A DNA stretch of 64,000 nt from positions 20,621,497 to 20,685,496 of the forward strand of contig NC_091016.1 in the NCBI RefSeq assembly GCF_041296385.1. The letters run 5' to 3'. Source of the DNA: Aphelocoma coerulescens (Eukaryota > Chordata > Aves > Passeriformes > Corvidae). Of the stretch, positions 36,716-49,531 are shown one piece after another (within the stretch, counting starts at the first letter, position 1; each line of letters begins with the position of its first letter). A program made the position numbers and the translations under genes. The notes under the pieces are model-generated. The model worked only from the letters and a program-made list of their open reading frames with translations, was not told the origin of the DNA and did no database searches.

Positions 36716-37076
36716 AAAACCCAAAACTACTCACCACCACCTCAACAATACATAATTAATGAAAGGAATTACCTGTGAGAGCCTGAAAGATGGGACTAAA
36801 AGAGCAGGCTTGATCTGTAGCCTGTCATGGCATCATAAACCCACTTGCTTCTTCTGTAAGAAGCCCAGATCTCTTTGCTCTCATTGAGATCTTCCCTTTC
36901 CCAATAAATTTTAAGTTGACTAGTCTATTTAAAATATGATTTCATAACACAGGAGCAGAGGGGTTGAAATGCTAGATGGAACCCCTAAATGTAACTAAAA
37001 TAATGATTCAGGTTCGATGAAAAGAAGATGTCAAAGTGGTGCTCACCCAGAAGATTCTCTCCATGTTGCTGTATTT
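36716..37076. other. Intergenic, nothing recognised
   Basis: Short spacer between the LINE relic and a perfect hairpin. No feature supported. Confidence 0.5.
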
Positions 37077-37128
37077 ACCTGAATCTACACTATATCAGTA
37101 TATACATATATATAGTGTAGATTCAGGT
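37077..37128. repeat. Perfect hairpin, 19-bp arms and 14-nt loop
   Basis: ACCTGAATCTACACTATAT at 37077-37095 is followed after 14 bases by its exact reverse complement at 37110-37128. Arms this long without a mismatch are rare by chance, and the arms are not simple repeats except at the inner TATAT. The loop and the following bases are TA-rich. At 52 bases in total it is short for a pre-miRNA. A template-switch replication event is the likeliest origin. Confidence 0.95.
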
Positions 37129-38889
37129 GTATATATATAGACATATAAAGAAACAGGATAAATATATATTTTTTTTGCATCCTTTTGTGGCTCCCACACG
37201 CAATAAGGATCTTAACCCTGTTGAGGAAATATGCCTGAAAATTGAATCATAAATTTGACTCTGCTCCTCTGATCAATATAGATCCTCTTGCACTCTTTAC
37301 TTGACTGCATTAGAGTGAAGAATACAGCAGGACCTCAAAAATGTGCATTAGACTGTAAAATACCCTGATGCACATAGAGGGGCAGAGACTCTCTAGTCTT
37401 CCCAGTCCCTTTGGAAACTGCACTGAACTTTAGAATATTGGTTTAGTGGCCGGCTTGAGAGAGGAGAATGATTGTATTTTTACTTCCCAGTGAATTTCAG
37501 CCTTTCAAGTTCACTCAAACAGAATGAGGGCAAATTGAGCTGAAAAAAAAGCAAAGGGTGCCTGTGAATCAGCTGAAGGAAGCTCCAGCTCCATCCTCCA
37601 TGGAAATTGCTCTTTTTCCTCATTTTCCTGAATTTGGTGGCAGTGACTGCACCAAGTTTGTAAGCAGCTCTGCGTGGCTTAATAATAATATACTGGCAAA
37701 AAGAAACATGTTCTTTCTCTGGTTTTTATTGCCTGTAAAATGCCATGAGAGTTTCAAATTCAAGCAATCAATGTAAAGGAGAATAGACCATAAAAGCAAA
37801 GATTATTGCCTCAGAAATAGCTCTACTTTCCCTATCTCTCAATAACGAGGCAAGAACTTTATGGAAGATTTGACAGTGTCTGGTGCATGGTATAAAGGAG
37901 AAAGAAACACATACATGATTTGAAACCAGGAAAAAAATTACTGGATTTTACACAGCTTGCAAGAGAGAGCTGGAAAGAGCAGCCTCTCATCTTTGCAAAT
38001 AATGCTCTTAAGTTAAAATCTGATCTTAACACTCCTATTCTGCACCGAGAAAATTAAATGCAACCACCAGAGAAAAGTGCAAAAAGTCAAATGTATTCCT
38101 GCAAAAAAGCAGTGTGCAAATTGCATGCAAATGAGTTGTCATTTTGTAGGAGCACATCTCCTCCCATTAGAAAAGGAAAACTTAACTCAAAAGCATGCTG
38201 TTCACATGCTGTTTGTAAGCTATTAAGGTAGACTGAAAGAGATGCTCTGCAAACTCTATTTTCATCAGTTTCTTGCTGATGAAATACACTCAAAGACCTA
38301 CTTTTAAAAGATACACAAAGTTAATTTATTCTTCAGTATGAAGCAGAGAGAGATTCTGGGGTGTCTTTGATCATGAAGACATACCTAGCTATGAAATATA
38401 TGCCAGATGCTTAGATTCAGAGGGACTGGGTTTTTTGGTCAAACTCTGTCACTAGAATATATTTTCTTTACCTTGAACATTTTAAAACATCTGTTATCAA
38501 ATTCCTTCAGAAATTATTTCAAATGTACCGGTGCTGGTCCAGACATTTTCTTTTTACTTTTCCATTATTATGCATATGTCAAAATTATATCAAACTCAGC
38601 TAGACTACTAATATGAATTTCTTATCTCATTTACTCTGGAAATGTTTAAAGAGCAGGTATTTAAAATCTGAAACATACAGCACGAATAGAGACAGCTTAA
38701 CATAGAAAACCCCACCCTCCATTTCCCCAGACCAAAATGACTGAATCTTCAAAACAGTTGAAGCTACAGTGTTCTTAATGACATCAAAACAAAACTTGAA
38801 AGAAAATTGTTACTTTCGCCCTGTTCATGGTGTCCATACTCAGAGTGGTATGCCATGAAATGGTGCAGGAAATTTCCATATTTTAAAAC

Positions 38890-38892
<3 letters not shown>
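37129..38892. other. Intergenic, nothing recognised
   Basis: A TA-rich tail follows the hairpin (to about 37170). The rest is ordinary AT-rich sequence without recognised content. Confidence 0.5.

Positions 38893-38919
<27 letters not shown>
38893..38919. repeat. Poly(T) tract, 27 T
   Basis: Twenty-seven uninterrupted T residues, that is, a minus-strand A run. No gene-like sequence precedes it on the minus strand, so a processed pseudogene is not called. Confidence 0.95.
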
Positions 38920-38921
<2 letters not shown>

Positions 38922-40382
38922 CTGACTTTTTATTTGGGGGAGGGCAGGAATCAACCTCAAGGGAAATTTTAATAATTCTTTTGTTAAACAGAATGAAAAT
39001 ACTTATTGACATATTGACCTTCACCAGAAAGAGAAACACACAGAGAAAACAGCTCTGCCTTGCAATGCAAGACCCTTCAGAGGCTCCTCGTGGTCTAACC
39101 CAATTTTTGAAGAGATTCAGGGTTTGAACTCATTTAGATCCTGCAGCATTGTTGGGTGTGAGGCTTTAATGGCTGGAAAAAGCTGGGACATAAAGTGTAG
39201 GGGCAACTGTTCACCATCTGCGTTACCAGAGTGACAGGAGGGGAATATTCTGAACAGCAATACATCTGGGTGAGTAAACTTGGGCACTATGGCAAAAAGT
39301 CATCTGACAGCCAACCTCACCAGAGATTAATTAGAGTCCAAATTAGAAACAAATACGGCAAATGTGCAACTTCAATGGCTAAAAATTTCCTCTCTTTTCA
39401 GATATGTTTTTCGTGTTCTATTTTGGGAGACAAATATAATATCGGTCTCAAAATATCCTGATTCCCTTTTTAATATAAAATTTATTCTGTTATGTTGATT
39501 TTTGTTCATCTCTGAGCTGGGATTTAACAGTAGATTAGATCACTTTAGAGCTTTTGTTACTATGGTAACACTGCACTGCTGTTATATTTCTTCACCTCCA
39601 ATCTTGATTTTGAGGTGAGTGGTTATATTTATTCCTGTCCTTTACAGGATCGCAGTGTGATGGAAAAGCATTTGGTAGAAGAAAAATGTTAGCATAAGCT
39701 TGCACCGTAAGGTGGGGAGTCCACAGTGGCTAATTTGTGCTGAAGGTCAAGTGTGCTGTGGGCTAAATGCATTCACTTAACTTTTAAGGTCTTTCAGTTC
39801 TAAATTAAATTAAATTACAGGTGAGTAAAGTTTGTGCTGGTCACCCTTGAGTTGCCTCTCTGAACAGCTTAGGAACAGTATGGCCCTAGAGAGGTGCTCT
39901 GAGAAGAGACCAGCTCCAGCTCTTCTGAGAGATGAGACATTTATCATCCAGCACAAAGATGGACAAAGTCGATCCAGCAGCACCAGCCAGGTCTTGCTTT
40001 ATGCTCTACAAAACCTTCTCCTTCTTTGAAGCTGCAGTCCACACTGCAGAAATTTCCTGCACATTAGGACCACAAGACATGGAGATTGCCCCCAGCTTCA
40101 GAGAGCCCAACTGTCCTCCATGCTGCTGAAACTGCTGCTCTGTGGAAAATTAATTCCCCACCTGTCTGCCCCGTACCTGGCTTTATTGGCCTATAATAGT
40201 GGGTATATCACATGAACACCAACCATTCACAAAAATACAGATAGTATTGGAAGCCAGGTCCATTCAAAACATCACCTGACACTTCCCACTGGAGACTTTT
40301 CTTTCATGTTGCTTATAATTTTGTTAAACTGAGCTGATGCTTTAAGACAACATGTTTATCGTTGAATGTTTAGATGTGTATC
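38920..40382. other. Intergenic, nothing recognised
   Basis: Ordinary sequence with a small (AAATT)3 run near 39803. No exon or repeat family recognised. Confidence 0.5.
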
Positions 40383-40515
40383 CCAGGATGGTTTGGAAGG
40401 GACCTTAAAGATCATCCAGTCCCAGCCCCCTGCCATGGGCAGGAACACCCTCCACTAGACAGGTTGCTCAGAGACTCTTCCAATCTGGCCAGGAACACTT
40501 CCAGGATGGGAGCAT
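40383..40515 (-). mobile_element. CR1 LINE 3'-end fragment, reverse orientation
   Basis: The plus strand reads 'ggtttggaagggaccttaaa', then 'ccccctgccatgggcagg', then 'ctagacaggttgctcagag' and 'ggccaggaacacttccagg', the standard reverse complement of the avian CR1 3' UTR. Similarity is high, so it is younger than the CR1/L3-like relics. Only about 130 bases remain, as is typical for strongly 5'-truncated copies. Confidence 0.92.
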
Positions 40516-41039
40516 AATCTCCTCAGTCTTTCTCTACAGAAGGAGAAAGACTTCTCAGGTAAAGCAGCTTACAATACAGAAAGCCTCCTGAATAAAATTG
40601 CCTTTGGGAGACAGGGCTTTCTCCCAAAAAACTAAAGGAGTGTAAGGCTACTTTATTATTAAATTATGACAAACACTGTGAATAGTCCTTCTAGGCATTT
40701 ATAGCATGCAGATCTGTTCATGGGAAATTTTAAGAAAAAAATGTTCGGGCAATTTTTGATGTAGACTTACAGAAAAAATACACTTTTCCCATATGGCTTT
40801 TGTCTGGGACGTGCCTTTCATCTTCTTGTGAAAATCAAGCCAAATTCTGTCAACTCAGGAACTTGTAAAATATATAGCTCACACACAGAGGTAAGACTCT
40901 TCCACCTTCGAAATAAATCCTCCCTTCCCAGCCATGTTAGAGCCTCACCTCTCAGCCTCCATTCCCAAGGGAGCGGGAAGAATTGTTCCATCCCCTCCAA
41001 GCTTCCAAAAAGCGCATGCAAATCCCTTTGGTTTAGACA
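40516..41039. other. Intergenic, nothing recognised
   Basis: Spacer between a CR1 fragment and a candidate conserved noncoding element. No feature supported. Confidence 0.5.
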
Positions 41040-41420
41040 GCAGGCAGGATTAATTGCTTTTTAATTAGGGAATGAATTCCATCTGCCTAATTCTCCCAGC
41101 AACCACAGGGTGGCGATCGTGTTCTGTGCTATCAAATTAATGGCTTTTGGCTCACAAGGTCACTTTGCACAAATAAACATCATGTGCATCCTCTCGAAGG
41201 ATTCTTCTTATTCCTTGTCTTAATGCTGAAAAATTGCAGGATTCATCATATCCCACCTGCGTCTGATTTTTTTTGCCATTAATCTAAATCCCCACTCTTA
41301 GCTTATTTCACCACTTGGTCTCATTTCATTTTTCTCCTCATCTGGCAACGAGTCCAATGAAAATTATTGCATGATGTCATGCAGGAATTCATTTCGACCC
41401 AGTGATATTTTTAGGGGTTG
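41040..41420. promoter_or_regulatory. Candidate conserved noncoding element
   Basis: Non-repetitive sequence rich in homeodomain-type TAAT motifs (GATTAATTGC, TTTAATTAGG, TCAAATTAATGG, CCATTAATC) mixed with retained CpGs (GGCGATCG, TCTCGAAGG, CAACGAG, TTTCGACC) and a GCATGATGTCATGC palindrome-like block near 41370. No coding frame of interest. The composition is like that of known developmental enhancers. Conservation is not demonstrated here. Confidence 0.35.
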
Positions 41421-41637
41421 CAGGCTACCTCTCATAAAGATATCTGATTGAATAGTAACTGGTAAACACTAAACTGCATATCAAGTAGCATAACTCACTC
41501 CAGAAGCTCACTAAAGCTTCATTGGGTTTGTCCTTGAGGCAATGAAAGTAACTACTTAATATTTCACCATCTCTTTGATCATTTTTATAACATTTAGTAA
41601 CCAAAGAACATTAGCTGAAATGTAGCATCTGCTTGTC

Positions 41638-41661
41638 AAAAAAAAAAAAAAAAAAAAAAAA
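41638..41661. repeat. Poly(A) tract, 24 A
   Basis: Twenty-four uninterrupted A residues close to the right side of the candidate conserved element. It is one of four homopolymer tracts of 24-30 bases in the window. Confidence 0.95.
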
Positions 41662-44600
41662 GCAGCACATTTTTATTTTATTGTTTTTTTTACCTTCTCT
41701 TTCTAATGAGATTGATTGAGACATAAAGATGACAGGTATTTGCATAGAAGCCAAGAGCAATTCCACAGGAACAAGTGAATCTGCATTAGTAATAGCAGGA
41801 AAATAATGAAAATACAGAAATCATTCAGAGCACAATAACAGCCATGGTTGCATTTAACAATTACAAGAGAGTGAATTGATCATATCTAGGGAGGAAGGCA
41901 ACATTCTTTGGGGATGAAAGCACACCGGCAATTTCTTGATAAAAACGACAGCTTGTTTTGCCTGTAACTCCTGTGATTGTTTCCCTGTGTGGCTGTAAAT
42001 TCTCTCAGAGAAGACCAGATTGGCAAAACTCAAGCCTACTTTGTACAGGACTGAGGAACTGTGCAAAGGAGAAGAGGAGAATCAGATTCTGCAATATTCA
42101 CTCCTCCTGGATGTTCACAGATTTTCCAATTTGGTTTTAAAATAAAAATATATTAGCATCTAGCTAGGGCAACTTAAGTTTACGTATAAAGTAGGCCAGG
42201 TTGATCTTGATGGAGTGAGAGAACCTGTCTGGAATAAAGATGATTATGCTCTACAAAAAAATAAGAATGGGCAGCTTATTTGGGATGCAAATATTTTGAC
42301 ATTTATTCAGTGCTTTACTTGGCATCAGCAGCAGAAACAGTGCATATGCTTCCTGTACCACTCAACAGAGACCTCAGGAGAAAAAGCCAAAATACTGCAA
42401 AAACAATGGCTTGGTGTAGTGTTACTGGGCAGAAATCTTTGGCCTTAGTCAGAGTACCTTGGCTTTCACAGCCCTGAACCGACACTTGAGCTGGTTAAAG
42501 GCATGTACTTCTCTCCAGAGAAGAGTGTGATGTGTGTTGGTAGAGCAAAATTCAGTTCACTAGGTGGGTATACACAATTTTGTCACAAAAGCAAGCAAAA
42601 AATATCCATCCTTTCCCAGTCTTTGCTTTGAAGCATCAGATTTGCATTTGGGATCAGCGCTAGCTGGCTCTTGGGGAAGAACTTTTGTGCACCACATCTG
42701 GCTGGCTTCTATCCTCATGTGAATGAAACATTTCAGCACTGGTAGAAGTTGCCTCCCAAATTCCCTGGGGCACAAAAGCCACAGCACATGTAAGTACACT
42801 CAAGGTACAAACCCATGCATGCTGGGCATCACCAGTACTGACATTCAGCAAACAGAGAGAGAGAACGTTCCTGGCCAAGAGAAGACAAAACTTGTCACTT
42901 CACTAATCTCCAGGACAACTCTGGCTCACAGGAGGCTCCACTAAGTGGAAGCAGCTACAGGTAGGAAGCTTGCTGGATGTGGTAGCTGAATCAGCCAGTG
43001 CACAGTCAGGACTGGAAGATCTTTCCAAATATGCCAGCAGTGGAAGTTGCTGAGGGAATATCAGGAAAAGTTGGGGTGGGGAACTGAAAGACAAAGAACA
43101 CTAGTGTTGTGGTAGCCCTTCAAGGAAGGTCAGTGAAGAAGCTGAGAAACAGAAGAAATAAGAACCAACTCACATCTGTGTCAACTCTTTACTGCTGGTG
43201 AAATTCAGCCTGTTCTCAGAGAAATTCAGATGCTCTTGAAGAGGAAGAACACCTTGAGACTGAGGTCTTGAACCACTTAAATGAATCTGTCCTGCTTGTA
43301 TGGGCAGGCAAACTTGGCAGTTTGCTAAGTTGCAACCAAGCCATCAGACATACCTTTCCTGGGTGTCTGTCCCTTTGAGTTTTAACTTGATATCAGTAGG
43401 CAGGGATAGACACCGAAATCCTCCCGAGGTGGGGAACTTGTGCACTGGGGGGCTAACACTGGGTAACACTGGGAGAGGGAGCTCAGACATGCAAAGGGAG
43501 GTCAGACTCTCACAGCTCTCCTTGTCATGGTCTGGCAAGTCCCTTCATGCAAAGAGACTTGTGGTGCTCACTGTGTTGGGGTCACTAGCCCAGAGTAAGC
43601 AAGATAGAAGGACACTTTGTCCCCGCATTTAGCAGAACTGGTGCAGCAGTGTGAGTGCTGTACTTCTCCTCTTTCCCTTTGGAAGTGTAACAGCATGTTT
43701 GTGCTGCACTGTCATAGTATCACAAGGAGACAGTCCCATTTTATTGGGAGAGCAGGAGCAGCCATCTGCTCTTGGATGTGAGAGACGAGATCTGAAGGGT
43801 CTCAGATATATGTGATCCTCCCTCAGCAGAGAGACACAGCCGTGCTTTCGGCTTCACTGCAAAAGGGCAGCTTGCCCTTGCTAACACTAGTGTATCTTAG
43901 CCACCTCCATAAAATCCTAATGGCAAAGGAGTGCCTTGTGGAACTTACCTGGAGACAGAGTGATCAAGGGAAGAGTACTTGTGGCTCTCCTTATCCCACC
44001 GTCTCCTTGCTAAAAATGAGAACAACTTGTTCTAGGACTTGGCAGTGAGTTACATGAGACTTATTGGCTATGTCACAACACCCCATGGCCCAAGACAAAC
44101 ACTCCATCCAACACAGGTCATCTGAACAGAGAGCTGTTAACTTGTCTGCCCACTGAAGAGTTTTGCTTCCACTAAGGAAAATGTATGAATTTACCATATA
44201 GCAGAGTTGAAGACGACTATGCTCTCCTTAAAAGGATTTAAATCAACCAGTTCAACACACTAAAAGGCACATGCCTTTTCTTGATTAGGCTTTCAGAGAG
44301 GGCTAATTAGACCAGACAAGTTTGCAAAATTTTGCCTCATTCTGAAAACTCAACCTAGACCAATCATTTTCATAAGAGATTGTCAGCCAGAGCCCATTAT
44401 CAGGAGAGAAGAGAATCAGATTCCAGTTCAGTTCAAATAGAAACTTTGAGGCCCACTAAGATGAAAACCATCATGTTCTATCTGAAGAGAAATGATAAAA
44501 TGATAGCATTAATCCTGAAGTCCTGAAACTGTTAATTTTTTACTCTTCCTGGTGTTTCACATACTTAAAAGCAGTACTTTACCAGGTGTGAGGACAAAAT

Positions 44601-47600
44601 CTGCTATTTTCCTAATTGCTTTGATTTCAGACTAGGACATTCTTTTCCACTGCAACATTTTTCTAATTTCAAGCACACAACAACAAAAAAACATCAGCTG
44701 TGTCTCTGGTCACAGATGAGACTGTGTCCTTCTGCTGACACATTTTGTCTAAATAAATTTGGTTGCTTTCACACATTTTCTTGATTAGTTTTATTGCATT
44801 TTACTTTAAGAAGAGACTAATTCCTTTGAGGAATTAATAGAGAATTATACATGTCAGAACCTCATCTGCTAGAAAGCACTGGTAGTCAGGGAGGCTATAA
44901 ATTGGCCAAGTAAAATCCAAGACACTTTACAGGAGAAATGGTGTAGAAACAATCTAGCACACCTTTCACTTAAACACATGCTTTTTAGTAGATAAGCAAA
45001 ATTTGTCTTGACGAATATTTGCATTTAGTCCAAAAAGATTCTATATTTATATATGTATATATATTTATGTATATTTTTGCATTATTAAGGTGCAGAAAAT
45101 AATTTGCTTTCCAGTGTTTATTCTCTTCTTTGTTCTGTTTCAGTTTTGTACTGCATGTTCCCTAGTTGAGGACATTATATTTCTATTCATGTTTTGTTCT
45201 TCAGTTTTTGTGTCCTTGCAGCTGATTCAAAACAAGGATGCTGAAGAAAGAATAAGAGCATTTTTATAGTAATCCTCAGCCAATAATAATTAAAGTTGCA
45301 GCTGATCACATGATTTAAAAAAAAATCTTGACATAAAAGAGAGTCTGAATGTGAGACATTTGAATTTTAATTGTAAATGTTGTCGGGTGATTTGATGGTG
45401 TTTGTTCTGATACAGACACAGCTTTCAGTGAAGAATCACACTCAATGAATCAGACACCCAAATGTGAAACATTTGGCTTAGAGGACTATTTATATAAGAA
45501 TTGGTCTTACCAAACTAGTGAGAGCTGTTTCAGTCCATTCATCCCTTGAGTTTCAGAGGAGAAGAGGTTAAGGGTATTTCATGCTGCTTTGTTTCTGCCA
45601 GCATGAGTCCAGGGGCTGTGAAGTCCATCTGCAGCAAAGCACTCTGCCACAGGCCATGTGGCCTTCTTGCTTTTTTCACATGGCTTAAGATGTTCCATGT
45701 GGGTGATAATAAGATGAGCTGCAAGAAGCTGAATTCTTGACCCCACACTTGTGTTGCTGTATTTTATACACCAGAGAAGTGTTAATTATAAGTTGAGAAC
45801 CAGTAGCCTCTAAGGGCTGGAGTATCAGGTGGAGATGTCCCCCTTCTTGAGACCAGCTTTTGCTCTTTGACAAACACGCACTGCTGTGCCACAGAAAAGG
45901 ACGAGATCTCCTCTTCAAATGGAATATTTTGGGCCCTATCAACTTATGTATGGGGTTGCCCTGACTTAATGAACCATCCTCTGCTACTGAATTGTAGGTG
46001 TGATTCACTGTCGAAATTTTATGCTCACTTCACATAAATTACCATGCTTTGAGTCAAACAAATTATTATTATAGGCTTCCTTTCGTAATCTTTGAATTCA
46101 GTGTAAAACTACAGCTCACTGTGGTTTTAAAAGAAAACCCAAGTGCCATAATTTAGGGTTAAAATCTTTTCCTGCCTCCTATTAGTGCCTCCATGTATAA
46201 ACCCACCCCTCTCTTGCCAGGATCACTTCTTTCCTTTCCCCCAGGACTGCGATTTTGCCTTCCTAGTCCATGGTGACTCACTGGGATTGCCCCACAGAAC
46301 TGACTTTTGCACAAGTACTTGACTTTCTGTTCTTTCAAGGGGCAACAGGTATGGGAAGCTGGACCCCCATTAGCTTCCAGAAAGCTCTGTGTCATTCTGT
46401 GTATTACAGACAAAGAGTTAAAAGAAAAAGTGTATCATAAACGCCCAACAAATCCACCTATATGCTGCACTTATCAGCTGTCATCATCCATCATCCATTA
46501 GGTATCCTGATATACAGACACACAAATTCAGCTCACTCCCTGCATTCCAGCCTGCCTCTCCTTGTTAGCCTTCACTCATCACACACCAAGACAGGCTCTT
46601 TATCCCCTTTTCTTGATTGTTTCTCTGGTGTTTTGAACTGACCAAACCAACACATGCAGTTTTCTCCTAGAGGAATAGCTCTCACCAGATGACTGGACCC
46701 AGAGAGTGATTTAACTACTCATTTGTCTTAACAGCCAAGAGCAGACAGATAACAAAGAAATGTATATTACACAGAGCCCTAACAAAAGTTTTTTCTAAAT
46801 TATTTTTTCCACATATCATTACATTTTCCTCCTTATAGCCATGCAACTTGAGATGAACACCTTTTAAAAACAGCACCTAGGGTGCTAAATCCTGTCCTTG
46901 TGAGCCAGGTTTGTTAGGACGTTTTCACCACTCTTCCATATTTATACTGAGAGGTTCAAAGTATAGCTGAAAGAAAACTGTCTCTATTTCTAAAAAATGC
47001 AGGCTTTTGTTGTCATAGCCTGTTCATGTTTGTTTGACATGGGTGAGTTTTCATCTGTCTGAAGTGTGCATAACTGAAAAAAACTTCAAATCAAAACTGC
47101 ACCTACAGCTTAGGTTTCAGTGAAACTGTTCCTACAGCATTGGTGAATTTTCAGGATGGTTGACAAGCTTTGCATTAAACTGATGCTGCTAATGAAACCT
47201 AGAGGTCTGCATATAAATCTCAGCAGCATTCCTTCTTTTCCATCTTCTCTCCTAGGCCAGTTTCTCTATTACTAAAGCTGCAGGAACATAATTCAAAAGA
47301 CATTTACACTTCTGCTTTTACATCAAACAAAGCAGCTGTCTCCTGAATTATCCACTTCTGAGAATATTTTAGGAATAGAGGGTAAGTACTGGCTTACCAA
47401 AAATCTGATTTTTTTTGTCACATATGCTGTGGTGGCATGAGACCTCAGTGACTCTGGAAATTCTAGATTCAGTCAATTAAGTGAGACTTGATACATTATG
47501 TGCTATAGAAAATGGAGGAGCTGACTGGCCCAGAAATCTACTTTGTCTCCTATCTTTTAATATAGCAACCAATGTAGACCTTCCAATACACACCTTGTAA

Positions 47601-48459
47601 AAAGCAGGTAGGTGTGATGAGCACTAGGGCTACATCTGATCCCAGGCACCAGCTGCTAATCTTGGGAGGGCTCAGTTTTGCTATAAAGATGTGATCCATG
47701 AAGCTGCCTCTCATCTGATCCCCTCTCCTTGCCCCTTAGTTTTGGTTTGGTTTTTTTTTTCAGCTTTTCTATTAATGCATTCCCTTTTAATGCTGGTCTA
47801 GAAGAAGGAGAGGTGAGCCCAGTTGCAGCCTGGGAGGTGTTCTGCTGTTTACAAAAAGTTATAGAGATAGTACAGACACAGACTGTGCCTTTACTCCTCT
47901 TTCAGATATACTGTATGCTGGTGGGAGCTGATGGGAACTTCTCTGGTTCTTATTGAAGCATAACTCTCCCTGGGCCAGTGGGATTTTTATCCAAATAATG
48001 AAAATATCACGGCAGGTTCAGGGTATTATATTTCACACGTGGGCCTTTCAGAGGTCAGAAGATTTCAGCTACTGTAACATATGCATTGCTGGATTGAAGA
48101 GCTTGCACTCTGGGGAGTGAGAGATTGACATCCAAAAAGAAAAAAAAAATAAAATAGCACGTCTGGGATAAAGAAATGTTGCTTCATAGAAAGCAGACCT
48201 TTAAAAATGCTGTATTAACACAAAAAGTATACACTGGGGGCTACCATGGCAGCATAGGTGCATGAGTGGTTTGTACAGAGATGGGCTTTTATTTCACTGC
48301 AGATTCCTCATCCCAGGGAATGGGCAACACTCAGCTCTGTAAAGGTTCTCTTTAATCTTCAGTGCCTCTCTTACAAGTGAGGCAGGGTTACACTCACAGA
48401 GGGGTGTGAGCCACCAGCCCAGGGATTTACAGGGCAAACAGAGCCTTCACACAGATATT
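41662..48459. other. Intergenic, nothing recognised
   Basis: Ordinary desert sequence. A TA-rich patch lies at about 45040-45075. Chance frames up to 110 codons occur in the GC-richer part at 42.6-43.7 kb without domain matches. The stretch 44270-44410 has some enhancer-like TAAT/ATCATT motif density, too weak to annotate separately. Confidence 0.5.
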
Positions 48460-48620
48460 TAGTCATAAATATTGTCATTACAGAGAGGCACAAGCTCTTG
48501 TGCTTTCGTGATTGAAACGCCTGCTGCGGGTCAGCGCTGTTGTTCAAGGGTCACACCACAGGAACCCAGTCTTGACCCAGCTGACACCTTTTTGATAAGA
48601 ACTGGAGTGTAACTGGTGTC
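48460..48620. promoter_or_regulatory. Candidate regulatory patch with nuclear-receptor half-sites
   Basis: Three GGGTCA half-sites occur within about 50 bases: direct at 48528-48533 and 48548-48553, spaced exactly 20 bases start to start, and inverted at 48573-48578. A perfect CACAAG-CT-CTTGTG inverted repeat lies at 48489-48502. Several CpGs are retained in this otherwise AT-rich area. This is a plausible small enhancer but is not verified. Confidence 0.3.
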
Positions 48621-49516
48621 TGTCCTCACAATGAAACAAAGCAAGGAGTCTGGTCATACAGCTACACCACATATTCTGTATTTAAATACAGCAATAAGTG
48701 CCCATGACTGATAACAAATGATACCCAGCCTACACAGAGCAGGACATTTACCACTATTTTCCTTTGCCAGCTTCAGGAACACTAACATTGTCATCTGTTT
48801 GGCATGCTTGAGCCTTAAAGAAAAAGGCACTGAGTTCTGATAGAGTCCAGTGAAGCGCAGCACAAACCCAATCGTGCTGCCTGCCAAGGCTAGGTAGGGG
48901 CAAGTTACTAAAGGTGCAGCAGCTGGAGATGGCTCACCACTGTGAAACTATGGCTCTTTCTTCTATCAGTATTCCTAGGTCTAGTGAGTGTCTAAAGAAA
49001 AGAAAGAGCTCAATAAACTGCCACTTGATAAGGCAAAAAGAAAAGAGAAGAAAAAAAAAGAAACAGATAAGGGGGGAAAAAAGTGAAATTGAGTGTAATG
49101 ACTTCAATGCAAACCAAACATTGTCAATACCTCTGCTTGAACTGCCAGGACTTTTAGAAGCCATACATCAACAGTCCATTAGTAGCAGTAGATTTTGAAA
49201 AATCATTACTTGAAGTCCCATGTTACAAGTAGTGACTTTCATCCGTTGTCTCGCTGGGCTAATCCCTCTCGTCATTTTTAATCCTCATTCCTGTGCCTTG
49301 TAAGCTTGATCATGTTTTCTGTGTAGTTGGGTGTTCTGTCAAATAAAGATATTCAAAAGGTTCCTGAAGCCTGCTGAAAGCCCTTATCTTTACTCAAAGT
49401 TTCTTAAGTAACATTTAATTTCTCAAAAGAGTGACTGCAACACATCTCAGAACAGGCTGCATTTTGGGAGCTGCCTGTTGGGCTGTGGATAGGAGGGAGG
49501 TATTGCCATTCCAGGT

Positions 49517-49531
49517 AACTAGAGGGCACTG
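49517..49531 (+). promoter_or_regulatory. Candidate CTCF motif
   Basis: The twelve bases ACTAGAGGGCAC match ASYAGRKGGCRS, the inner CTCF core, without error; the usual CC before it is missing. The orientation is plus, the same as the other CTCF-like motif in the window, so the pair would not form a convergent loop. Confidence 0.35.

Noticed and set aside
37077..37128. Hairpin as a microRNA precursor
   Set aside because: The whole stem-loop is only 52 bases with 19-bp perfect arms, shorter than normal pre-miRNAs and without flanking stem extension.
41101..41120. CTCF-like ACAGGGTGGCG sequence
   Set aside because: It needs a one-base gap to fit the CTCF core, so it is not a credible motif.
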